From Euprymna scolopes (lineage: Eukaryota > Mollusca > Cephalopoda > Sepiida > Sepiolidae): a DNA stretch of 20,168 nucleotides. Within the stretch, counting starts at the first letter, position 1; each line of letters starts with the position of its first letter. A model generated the notes under the pieces. The model was not told where the DNA came from and made no database searches. It saw only the letters and a program-made list of their open reading frames with translations. Where the stretch lies: positions 92,203,494 through 92,223,661 of the forward strand of contig CM044496.1 in NCBI GenBank assembly GCA_024364805.1, in the 5' to 3' direction. Made by a program: the position numbers and the translations under genes. Of the stretch, positions 8,960-17,793 are shown in pieces.

Positions 8960-8960
<1 letters not shown>

Positions 8961-9500
8961 TATCTCCGTTTTTTTAATTGTATCTTCTCTTAGACGGATG
9001 GTCGTTTGATGGCGTGCAGTAGCTCAAAAGATTGCATATAAGGTGCAGAATTTTATTAGGGGTGTTTAATTGATTAAAACAATTGCTAAGGGATTCAAAA
9101 AAGGGGTTCAAACTTAAAAGAAATGACAACTTAACGAACATAGCAACAATGGCGTCGTTTGCGCATGTGCACGATCTGTAACAGAGGTTTATTTATTTAT
9201 TAAATTTACGAGACTATTAACACAGTTGTATCTTTGGTACAGTGCGTAGCATCATCGATTACTAACACCAGTGTTGCGTGTGCCATCTCTACTATTTCTT
9301 TCTTTTTTTTGTTACATTCCGATATTCTGGACTTTTAAATGTTACGTAATAATAATAAAAGAACACTTTTATATGAAAAATAAGTAAAAAATGTTTTTGC
9401 TGTGCGTAACGAAAATGTCTTATTCCAAATATATATTATATATATTATTTGTTATATTCTAATAATCACGTAAATAGATCCAGTAATCGAATTTTGTATT
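8960..9500. other. Unassigned sequence
   Basis: No gene is supported. A motif at 9158-9172 (TTTGCGCATGTGCAC) resembles an NRF-1 site with one mismatch and sits inside a good-context but 10-codon ATG frame (AACAATGGCGTC). This is suggestive of nothing more than chance without transcript evidence. Confidence 0.4.
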
Positions 9501-10010
9501 GAATTCATTCCTAAACTATTTAACCGATCATTATGAATGTTAATTATGTGTATATGTCTGTATATTTGTATGTAGTTGATTCACTCCTAAATTAATTAAC
9601 CGATCATTATTAATTTTAATGATGTGTATATGATTATATGTTTCTGTGCATTGGATTCACTCCTAAACTAATACACCGATCATTATTCATTTTATTTATG
9701 TATATATGTCTGTATATTTGTATGTATTGGATTCACTCCTAAACTAATAAACCGGTCATTAATAATTTTAATTATGCGTATATGTCTGTATATTTCTATG
9801 TATTGGATTCACTCCTTAACTAATGAACAGATCATTATTAATTTAAAGGATGTGTATATGATTATGTATTTCTATTATTGGATTCACTCCTAAACTAATT
9901 AACCCATCATTACGAATGTTAATTATGTGTGTATGTTTATATATTTCTACGTATTAGATTCACTCCTAAACTAATTTACCGATCATTATGAATTTTAAGG
10001 ATGTGTATAT

Positions 10011-10062
<52 letters not shown>

Positions 10063-10180
10063 TGGATTCACTCTTAAACTAATTAACAGATCATTATTAA
10101 TTTTAATTATGTGCATATGATTATATCTTTTTGTGTCTTGAATCAACTCCAAAACTAATTAACTGATCATTATCATATTA
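9501..10180 (+). repeat. 76-bp satellite array, about 9 units
   Basis: Units begin at 9501, 9579, 9654, 9730, 9806, 9881, 9957, 10065 and 10140, giving lengths of 75-78 bp except one. The conserved core is GATTCACTCCTAAACTAAT followed by TAACCGATCATTATTAATTT and an ATGTGTATATG tail. The unit at 9957 is 108 bp because its tail has expanded to (AT)n (10014-10058). Units diverge by single-base changes, so the array is not freshly amplified. Confidence 0.95.
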
Positions 10181-10261
10181 TTATATGTAATGTATATGTT
10201 TGTATATGTCTATAGATGTCATATTCCAAAAATCACATACAATGTTCACTTACTTTGTTAA

Positions 10262-10690
10262 TGTATTTATGTGTACAAGGAATTCATCCAAGTAATAAGG
10301 AATTTGTACAGTATAGTATTCATATGAAAAACTTATGTAAAATCATCGAGTAGTTTCATCTTTATAAATTTATAGAAATAAGATACTTGCACAGTATCCT
10401 ACCCAAGAAATAAGGTACTTGTGCAGTATAGTACTCACATGAAAAAACATCTAAAAAATAATGTGCTTCTTCACTATGGCACCCAGATAAAAAAAAATTC
10501 TTACCCCCTGATGTACAAAACATTTAATACAACAGAAAATTTCATAAAATTATTGAGTTCTTTTATTTATAAATTAGAAAAAGGTACTTGTACAGTATCT
10601 TACACAAGAAATAAGGTACTTGTGCACTGTCCTACCCCAAAAATAAGGTATTTGTACAGTATAGTACCCATGTGAAAAACATTAAGTAAT
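10262..10690 (+). repeat. Degenerate higher-order repeat (about 208-bp period)
   Basis: A 30-40-bp motif of the form AAATAAGGTACTTGTGCAGTATAGTACCCA recurs at least six times (near 10276, 10377, 10410, 10585, 10610 and 10640). A longer block starting AAAATCATCGAGTA (about 10337) reappears as AAAATTATTGAGTT (about 10545), giving a period near 208 bp. The 84-codon open frame here (10421-10675) is a by-product of the repeat. Confidence 0.8.
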
Positions 10691-10860
10691 CGAGGGTACG
10701 AGAGTATTTTGTCACCTAAACTCTAGTCTTGCCAACATAAATACACTGAGCCATACTCTGCCTGCCAAACAGGTCGACCGACACTGCAACCACCAAATTT
10801 TTGTTCATTCATACTATTTGAGCGTGGGATCCTGACAGCGATTCGATATCCGTTCTTAAC

Positions 10861-10992
10861 ATGAACAAGTTGGTGGTTTACTACAACAACAACAGCAACA
10901 GCAGCAGCAGCAACAACAACAATAACAGCAACAACAACAGCAGAAATAACAACAACATCAACAGAAGAACAACAACGACAACAACAACATAA
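10861..10992 (+). repeat. CAA/CAG trinucleotide-rich tract
   Basis: Imperfect CAA/CAG/AAC repeats. By chance or otherwise they are open from an ATG at 10861 to a TAA at 10990-10992 (43 codons, almost all N, S and T). No flanking domain or splice evidence supports a protein, so I treat it as a repeat. Confidence 0.85.
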
Positions 10993-11010
10993 TTTCTTAC
11001 GCCGGGGGTG

Positions 11011-11210
11011 TTTAATATTAAATAAAGTTTAATATTAAATAAAGTTTAATATTAAATAAAGTTAAATATTAAATAAAGTTTAATATTAAATAAAGTTTAA
11101 TACTAAATAAAGTGTAATAATAAATAAAGTTTAATATTAAATAAAGTTTAATATTAAATAAAGTGTTAGTATTAAATAAAGTGTTAGTATTAAATAAAGT
11201 TTAATATTAA
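11011..11210 (+). repeat. 17-bp satellite, about 12 units
   Basis: The unit TTTAATATTAAATAAAG is repeated head to tail. Variants include TTAAATATT, TTTAATACT, TGTAATAAT and an 18-bp TGTTAGTATT form seen twice in adjacent units. Each unit contains a 12-bp palindrome, TTTAATATTAAA, and, on the plus strand, an AATAAA hexamer. Confidence 0.96.
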
Positions 11211-11445
11211 ACGACGCGAAGAGATGAATTGAGTTAGAGCATGTGCAGACAAAAATAAAAATTTGTCGACCTATTGAAATGAACATTTCGCATTTCAACT
11301 TGTCGATATATATCTGTACTGTTGTAAGAATAACCCTAGTACAAGATATGGAATCTTCCAAACTGTATATACTGAATCTCGTGGTAGTGGTGGTGGGGGC
11401 GGTTAAGGTTTGTGTACGTTGTAGTACATTTTGGCGTTAAGTGCT

Positions 11446-11521
11446 ATGTCTATTTTCCTCTGTATATTCTTCGTTTTAAATACAAATATCAGTGTCCATG
11501 TCTTCACTATTGATTCCTCAG
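11446..11521 (+). CDS. Candidate first coding exon of a secreted protein (partial)
   Basis: An ATG with a purine at -3 opens a 25-codon frame whose product starts MSIFLCIFFVLNTNIS. That is a short N-region, a hydrophobic core of about nine residues and small/polar residues after it, as in a signal peptide. The frame runs directly into a perfect consensus splice donor, CAG|GTGAGT (GT at 11522-11523), in phase 1. Signal-peptide exons ending in phase 1 are common in genes for secreted animal proteins. No following exon is recognised in the window, and the product family is unknown. An in-frame stop lies 22 nt upstream of the ATG, so the start is well defined if the exon is real. The main alternative is chance in T-rich DNA. 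Confidence 0.3.
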
Positions 11522-11529
11522 GTGAGTAA

Positions 11530-11878
11530 CTCGAATTCACAAGGAATTTGAAAACGTGGCTTCTACGTCTAAATTAACTCTTTAAAATATCCTGGAAGCA
11601 GTTGCATTACATCCTTACTAACCACAATATGGAATATAAAAAGATCTATTACACATAATGAAATAAAATGAGGTATGATGAATAAAGAAAACCATAAAAC
11701 CCCAAATCTAAAAATTGCTTGATTAATCACATAAACAAAAAATCATAATTCTACTGGCGATTAATACACTTTCAACGAACTGAATGAACGTAAAACTTAA
11801 AGATGTTCTACTACCCAAATTAACTCTCACATTCTTAACATCGAGCACTATATCGATTTCATTTAAATATACCCCCAC

Positions 11879-11883
<5 letters not shown>
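11530..11883. other. Unassigned AT-rich sequence
   Basis: This follows the splice-donor-like site and could be intron. No acceptor-plus-open-frame combination that I can defend is visible here. Confidence 0.4.

Positions 11884-11972
<89 letters not shown>
11884..11972. repeat. (AT)n microsatellite
   Basis: About 44 uninterrupted AT units. The Ile-Tyr repeat open frame over it is an artefact. Confidence 0.97.
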
Positions 11973-11974
<2 letters not shown>

Positions 11975-13059
11975 GTATTTATACAAACATTAATGGCTAC
12001 ATATGTGCATACATGTTTCTGTAATCACTCGTGGTAAGGGAAATTACGTCTTCAGTCCATGAATTATCTTCGAAAACTGACATTTCAGGACACAAAAACA
12101 ACGTTTTTCTCATTTCGTTTACAAATTTAGAAATCTTGTCACTTAATATGGGTGAGGGGTTTATGTGTAGGAGGATAAAGTTAAGAGCAAGTTTCGGAAT
12201 AAACTCTTCCTTTTCCATATTAAAAAACGACTTTCGGAATAAACATCCCTAACCAAAATCTTTTAAGAACTGAATTCAATATGAATACCACATTTTTTCC
12301 AGGCGGGAGGAAATATTTGCTTTGTCGTCTGCTTCAGTTACACCCCTTCTGAAAAATAAATGGTTTCCAGGGATTACATTGAATTTTACGTTAGATGTCA
12401 TATGTTTTCATATCTGGTAAACAACTCATCAGCCCCAAATTTAACTGTGATATTCGTTTTCAGCATACCCGAAAACTAATATAAGTTGATATTTACAATT
12501 CAAAAACCGCCACGAAACTGAAATCAACTAATGAAAGCTTGACATGAAAGCAATAACTAAAACATAAGTTCTCTTGCTCTTTTTTTACGAAATTCAATCA
12601 AATTTAGATTTGCTTCAAAACAATAAATTTTATAAAGTTTATGTTCATTCATCTCGCCCGGTAGAAGTACCCTACGGCAGTTGTAATATAATAAGTATAA
12701 TTCTTTTCTTTTTACATCGTATTCCAAAACCAACCTACACCAGGACTTTACATTATTAATATTTAATTATGACATTACTATAAGTTACGCTTACAATGTT
12801 AAAAATGAGAGAGGTCTAACAAAAATTTATCTATAAAACAAACTGATTCAGTCCCAAATTTTATCTTTCCATTTATGATGTGATCTAAAAATCCGGCACT
12901 TCTGCAATACTGTGTGGTAAACATGTTTTTGTTTCAGTTTGAAGATATTATTATAAGGACGTATTTATTTGATGATCAGTCTGCAAGACTTTCGTTAAAT
13001 AACCCCCTTTTCATTGGCAGTGGCTCAATAACATTGAATAGAGATCTTCAATTGAACAA
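11973..13059. other. Unassigned AT-rich sequence
   Basis: Two overlapping 73-codon frames on opposite strands (11997-12252) have no motif and shadow each other. A small direct repeat, TTTCGGAATAAAC, occurs near 12193 and 12232. The end of this stretch (from about 12950) may be upstream helicase sequence too decayed to align by eye. Confidence 0.4.
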
Positions 13060-13480
13060 ATTGGCAAGACGGTAAATTTAATTGGTGACCTGATGACTAA
13101 GGGTTTTCACGGTAATGCTAAAAAAACAATATTAGATGGCTTAGTAAAAGAGTAATCTTGGGCCCTAGAAATGATGCTGTTGATATGATCAATTATAATC
13201 TTTTGCAAGAGTTTTCATTCATTGTGTTATTGATGAAGATAAGGCTGTAGCATTTCCTGTAGAATTCACTTCAGCCGCCTGAAATGCAACACCATCACCT
13301 AATATTTAAGGACGAAATTCGTTATATTATTAAGAAATCTTGATCCACCTAAAATGTTTAATGGCATTAATGGTTAGCAATAAAATCTTTAAAAACTAAT
13401 GTTCAAGAAGCCATTATAATAATTGGAAATTTTAAAGGTGAAGCTGGGTTAATTTCACTTATTCTTTTTTATATGCCGTT
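13060..13480 (+). pseudogene. Decayed Helitron Pif1-like helicase (C-terminal part)
   Basis: Helitron transposons encode a Rep/helicase protein for rolling-circle transposition, and this segment resembles the late helicase motifs. From 13152 a frame gives VILGPRNDAVDMIN, matching the family's xILxPRNDxVDxIN. Further on, in other frames, come IDEDKAVAFPVEF (family LNFPVEFLN), PEMQHHHLIFKDE (family MPPHHLxLKVG) and LRNLDPPKMFNG (family LLRNLDPPxLCNGTR). KSLKTNVQEAIIIIGNFKGE follows (family xxLxxNVIEATIxTGxxKGE). Several frameshifts and stops separate these blocks. The Walker motifs, the Rep domain and the final QGQTL region are not visible. The order and spacing of five signatures make the assignment solid despite the decay. 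It may be related to the Helitron-like array at 18750. Confidence 0.85.
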
Positions 13481-13489
13481 TTAGCTTAG

Positions 13490-14055
<566 letters not shown>

Positions 14056-14160
14056 AACGGGGACGAAAATGTGTCGCTCTAAAGAAAACAAAACTACAGC
14101 TTTATTAAAAAGAATTAATGAAAAAATCAATTGAGGTAACTTGATTATGGAGCACAAGTG

Positions 14161-14464
14161 TCATATATCAATGTAGCTACTTTCAGCTTTAATCACCGCC
14201 TTGATAGGGTCCGGAACTAGGAGCAACTCCTTTCCAAAAGCACCGGCGGATCTCGACGAATACTTGGCGGATGGCGGCGATCAGAATCACTACATTCTTC
14301 ATCACAGTTTGGTGTTGACTTTCAAACCGACTATGATGTGAGATCGCACAAAAGACAATAATTGTGACCGGAAACTTTGTGAAGCTGTGCCCTCTGGCAC
14401 GTATTTGCATTTTTAGAGTGCTGGCGATGGGCATGTGGTCATAACTTGGATCGATAAAGAGCAT
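14161..14464 (-). pseudogene. C-terminal remnant of a Tc1/mariner-superfamily transposase
   Basis: A 91-codon frame ends with KNVVILIAAIRQVFVEIRRC followed by FWK. This corresponds to the end of IS630/Tc1-mariner transposases, where a helix such as KNVDDLIAAIRQVFxEIRR precedes the C-terminus. The preceding FESQHQTV fits the family's xRESNKTxx. A frame change after FWK continues as PDPIKAVIKAESSYIDI with a stop at 14161-14163. All three catalytic acidic residues would lie upstream and are not present. It belongs to a different lineage from the mariner at 7728. No terminal repeat is identified; the (AT)n run lies about 110 bp beyond the end. Confidence 0.62.
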
Positions 14465-14775
14465 CTCTGATCCTGATCGTTGAAAATTGTATCACTTTCA
14501 GACATGATAGAAGGTTGCTATCGCTCTTGGGATTTGTATACAACTGTCCAACAAGTAGATGTTCTTCAACATAAAAAAAACGATTTTCATCAAACAGAAA
14601 TGGGATTATGCCATTTTTTCAAGAGCAACAATTTTATCGTGCCACTTTTTTTAACATGAAGGTCACCACTTATCATGGCCCAGAAGCCACTCGGGGATAA
14701 GGGTTATTTTGTGTACAGTAATCAATGGGATAGTGTTGCAATATTCATTAGTATTGGAGATTTGATAAAGTGTCA
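14465..14775. other. Sequence between transposase remnant and LINE 3' end
   Basis: This probably includes the 3' untranslated region of the minus-strand LINE. No poly-A or short tandem tail marks its end clearly. No other feature is recognised. Confidence 0.4.
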
Positions 14776-15157
14776 TTACTTAAGGGTCGGTTCATCAGGA
14801 ATTTGTTTATGTTGGACTTGAAGACATCCATGTTGAAGTCTGGATGAAACAGGCAAGCGGTAGAGAGTTCCGCAGGCGTGCAGTTCTAAGAAAGAAGCTT
14901 TGTTCATGGAATCTACGTTTTGATTTAGGCACATATAAAGAGTGGGGCAAATTATTGACAGTAGTTTCAGCTAGATGGGTGTTTCTCGTGAAAAATTGGC
15001 TAGGGTGGGACTAGAGATTGGAGCTCAGATGAGCACCTGATATGGATATAACGATAAAACAAAGATAGGCTCACAACGTCTCTTCTGTAGGAGAAAGGTT
15101 GCAGGGACGAGAAAAAGGCATCCCCCCACTAAACCACGAAGTCTATTTTGTACTCTG
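14776..15157 (-). pseudogene. LINE RT C-terminal region
   Basis: Family-typical C-terminal residues FLRTARLRNSLPLACF (related elements: FFPRTARLWNSLP) are readable near 14850-14895. After a frameshift come PDFNMDVFKSNINKFLMNRP and a stop at 14776-14778. The preceding stretch, where related proteins have a Cys/His-containing segment, is too degraded to read. Confidence 0.82.
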
Positions 15158-16059
15158 TCAAGGCAGGATAGGCTGTTTTTTAGCAGCTCTTGCCCAGATG
15201 TAGCAGCAGTATTCCATCCTTGGACGTACTTGGCTTTTATATAGATAGAGACTTACATCAGTAGTGAGATATCTTTTGGAGCGGTAGAAGGATCCCACAG
15301 TCTTTCCAGCGACCTTGGCAACAGTCTTGATGTACGTGTTCCATTTTAGATCAGGAGTAATGGTCAAACGCAGAAGCTTGTCAAAACCCCTAGACGAGAG
15401 CCATCCATTTAAATTGATACCAGATGGGGATCAGAGCGTTGATGATATAAAGATAGAAGCTTGGTTTTAGATGCATTGAAGGTAACCAGCCCCCTCTTCG
15501 CCCACTGTACCACGCGCTCGAGATCAGAGGAGAGAGAATCAGAGAGAACTTAGTCGTTTACAGCCTTTGATGTGTTGCCGTAGATGGTCGTGTCATCAGC
15601 ATAGATGTCAACGAATGATTTAAGTATGTGTTTAGGGAGATCATTGATGTAGATCAGGAAGAGAGTTGGGCCCAGGATGGACCCCTGAGGGACTTCAGCA
15701 TTAATACTGCGGGCCTCTGATTTTTGCCCATCAACCACTATTCTTATGAGCCTATCAGAGAGAAATGATTTAATGATTGAGAAAACATTTCCAGTTATAC
15801 CGTAGCTGGAAATCTTATGAAGTAGGCCTTTATGCCATACCTTTGATATGTCAAGAGCAATTGCCCTAGAGAGGAAGCTTTTGTCGAGAGATCCGCTAAT
15901 CCTATGATCCTATGTTAGCACATCAGCGGTAGATCTTGCAGAACGGAAACCATATTGCGTGTCACTAAGAAAGTTATTTCTGCTGAGGTGGTTGACTACT
16001 TCTCTATTTAATATGGATTCCAGCAACTTATTCATGACACACAGGAGACTTATTGGTCT

Positions 16060-16120
<61 letters not shown>

Positions 16121-16329
16121 CGACTTATCACCTGAATTCTTAAATACAGGGCATACTGATGAGGTTTTCCAGTGTGTTGAAAGCACATATCCTTAAGGCA
16201 ACGCTTAAACAGTTTTGTAAGTATGGGGGCAAGTTCTGGTTGAAGCTATTTCAACACTATAATTGGGATGCCGTCAGGGCCAGTTGCTTTACTGGAATCA
16301 AGGTTCTTGATTAGCTTAGCGACCTCACG
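15158..16329 (-). pseudogene. LINE reverse transcriptase
   Basis: RT motifs appear in order: SSKATGPDGIPIIVL, then CRPISLLCVMNKLLESIL and QYGFRSARSTADVLT. Motif A follows as AIALDISK then VWHKGLLHK, and then VVDGQKSEA, VPQGSILGPTLFLIYINDLP and the catalytic YADDTTIYG (motif C). The thumb-like LTITPDLKWNTYIKTVAKVA and SQVRPRMEYCCYIWA come last. In-frame stops interrupt after IIVL, after DVLT and after KAVND, and a frameshift follows CFQ near 16170. In motif A the family reads LDISKAFDxVWH, but here four residues (AFDx) are missing while the first Asp is kept. A (GA)n run lies inside the frame at 16063-16120. Confidence 0.95.
16063..16120. repeat. (GA)n microsatellite inside LINE RT
   Basis: About 29 GA units with one AA interruption. 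On the LINE strand it reads (CT)n and is translated as an alternating Leu-Ser run. It sits directly before CRPISLL, where related elements have a short NYRPISLL junction, so it expanded in or replaced that junction. Confidence 0.97.
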
Positions 16330-16798
16330 CACAGATATTTGTATGTTGCCTAGCGTGTTGTGTGTTATAAGAGAAATACGGGGAGTTGATGACCTTCCTC
16401 GCATAAGGTAGAATTAGCTGAAACGTTCTTGGCAAATACTTTGGTCTTGTCTGTTGCTGACGAGATGACCTCAGGTCCATTGATAATGGTTGGGATAGAA
16501 CGCACACGTCTATTCAGGATCCTATTTGTTATTTGCAAAAACGGGTGGGAACCAAGCCGCTGATCAGCTACTTTGGATTTAACGGATTGAGCATATAGAT
16601 CCATGGCATTTTTTATTACTCTTTTACAGTGGTTGCTGGCGTTCCTGAGAGCAGCTTTAGTCTCAGTGCATCTATTACGTGTTGGTAGCTATGGAAAAAG
16701 TGATTTCTGTGCCCGATAGCAGCAGCAAATTCTGGGGAGAACCATGGCTGGCTGTTAGATTTTTGAACATAGCCCAGGGGAAGTTGTGAGAAAAAGGT
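16330..16798 (-). pseudogene. LINE linker between endonuclease and RT
   Basis: Three frames carry family blocks in order. QPWFSPEFAAAIGHRNHFFH starts at about 16752 and runs on to a double stop near 16611. LYAQSVKSKVADQRLGSHPF, ITNRILNRRVRSIPTIINGP and KTKVFAKNVSANSTLC (16365-16604) follow. Then IQISVREVAKLIKNLDSS leads into RT. This is the part also preserved at 1674-2115. Confidence 0.9.
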
Positions 16799-17581
16799 CT
16801 AGAAGGCTTGCATACCGGTAGTATCGGACACACGGGTGGGCTCGCGAACAATCTGAGTGAGGTTATAGGCACTGGCAAAATCATGACAGAACCTCTCCTC
16901 AGCATCTGTCTTATTTGAGTAGGTCAGCCATTCCACGTTATGGACATTGACGTCACCGCAAATGTGAATGTAAACCGAGGGATATGCAGACAGGATGTGG
17001 TCTATTTGCTCAAATATACTCTTAAAGATAGTAACTTCGCTGTTATGGGGCCGATAGAGGGCAAATATAAATGCAGTGGTGTAAGCAAGTGAAACCCAGA
17101 AGCACATATAAGGTAAATTAGGGACTTCTCTGGAGATATCCCTGCCACACGGGAAGCCAACTTTAATGAATGCACATATTCCATGCCCATGGCGATCTTG
17201 GGGGTCAGATTTAGATGCTAAGTTAGTGTATCCGATAATTATGAACTCGTCTAGGGAAGTTGTTGGTCCTATGCCAGTTTCGTTTAGAAAGAATATGTCC
17301 GGTTTCATCTCCTGTAATTGGGTTTCAACCTCTGGAAGGTTGGAACGTAGACCCCTGATGTTAGAGAAGGAGACATGGCAGTAGGGGTCTACGTACGAGG
17401 ATGGAGGTCTAGGTTTATTAGTGTTGTCTTTTTTTAGATATTTCATGTTGAAGTTTCGTGATTTGTGAAACAGGTCGGCATACTTGGTTAGAGAGAAAAA
17501 GACAGGAAAAATATGTTTTGTATCACATGATAAGGTAAAGCCGTAACAATTACCCACTAGTATGGCGTCGAGAGGCCCCAC
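16799..17581 (-). pseudogene. LINE endonuclease domain
   Basis: This is the longest open frame of the window (260 codons). From about residue 70 it carries SNIRGLRSN (first catalytic Asn region) and PDIFFLNETG (catalytic Glu). It continues with DRHGHGICAFIK, NLPYMCFWVSL, ALYRPHN, and ICGDVNVHNVEWL (the GDxN catalytic pair). It then breaks off after LTQIVREPTRVSDTTG. The family continuation (LDLFLTTSPGL) is found in another frame at about 16760-16800, showing a frameshift. The final SDH motif is not readable. In life this domain nicks target DNA for target-primed reverse transcription. The frame is open beyond the true start: the upstream codon used is GTG, so the real initiation codon is not known. 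Confidence 0.9.
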
Positions 17582-17652
17582 CAGAGACTACTGTATGGTC
17601 CAGAATCCATTAACAAAATGGCAATACAATAGCCCCAATACTTTGCACCTGC

Positions 17653-17793
17653 TTATAGGACAGCCTCCCTAGTGGTTAATCCAAGGTTCGGGTCCCTGAC
17701 TAGCAGGCGGATAACGTCAGCCCAGATGAAACGTTTACCTCCAGCACCCTTACTAGTGACATGGCCACAAGGATAGACATAGAAACAAGAATT
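17653..17793 (-). other. Short open stretch upstream of LINE endonuclease
   Basis: One minus-strand frame is open for 46 codons (NSCFYVYPCGHVTSKGAGG, then RFIWADVIRLLVRDPNLGL) with a protein-like composition. It ends 70 bp before the endonuclease frame begins. It may be the end of the LINE's ORF1 or its 5' region, or part of an unrelated broken gene. No family is recognised. Confidence 0.3.

Larger units (their letters stand above)
14776..17581 (-). mobile_element. CR1/Jockey-type LINE, near full-length ORF2, broken
   Basis: A non-LTR retrotransposon with the standard order of apurinic-type endonuclease, linker, reverse transcriptase and thumb/C-terminal region, covering 2.8 kb. The ORF2 stop is at 14776-14778 (ending FLMNRPLK). 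The order and motifs match the CR1/Jockey group of animal LINEs. Within that group it resembles families common in cnidarians, crustaceans and molluscs, recognised from the SNIRGLRSN, RLGSxxFxxIxNxxLN and NGPEVISS signatures. It is inactivated by several stops and frameshifts. No obvious target duplication or tail was found. The 5' boundary is uncertain: a further open stretch at 17653-17793 may be ORF1 or 5' sequence. Confidence 0.95.

Noticed and set aside
9501-10680. Possible CRISPR-like or other spaced repeat array
   Set aside because: The repeats are contiguous satellites with variable units, not short conserved repeats separated by unique spacers, and the DNA is eukaryotic.
10861-10992. 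Asn/Ser/Thr-rich 43-codon frame
   Set aside because: A CAA/CAG repeat is open in most frames by nature; there is no flanking coding evidence.
11784-11993. Open frame with a long Ile-Tyr repeat
   Set aside because: It is the translation of an (AT)n microsatellite.
11997-12252. Two overlapping 73-codon frames on opposite strands
   Set aside because: No motif in either; they shadow each other in ordinary AT-rich DNA.
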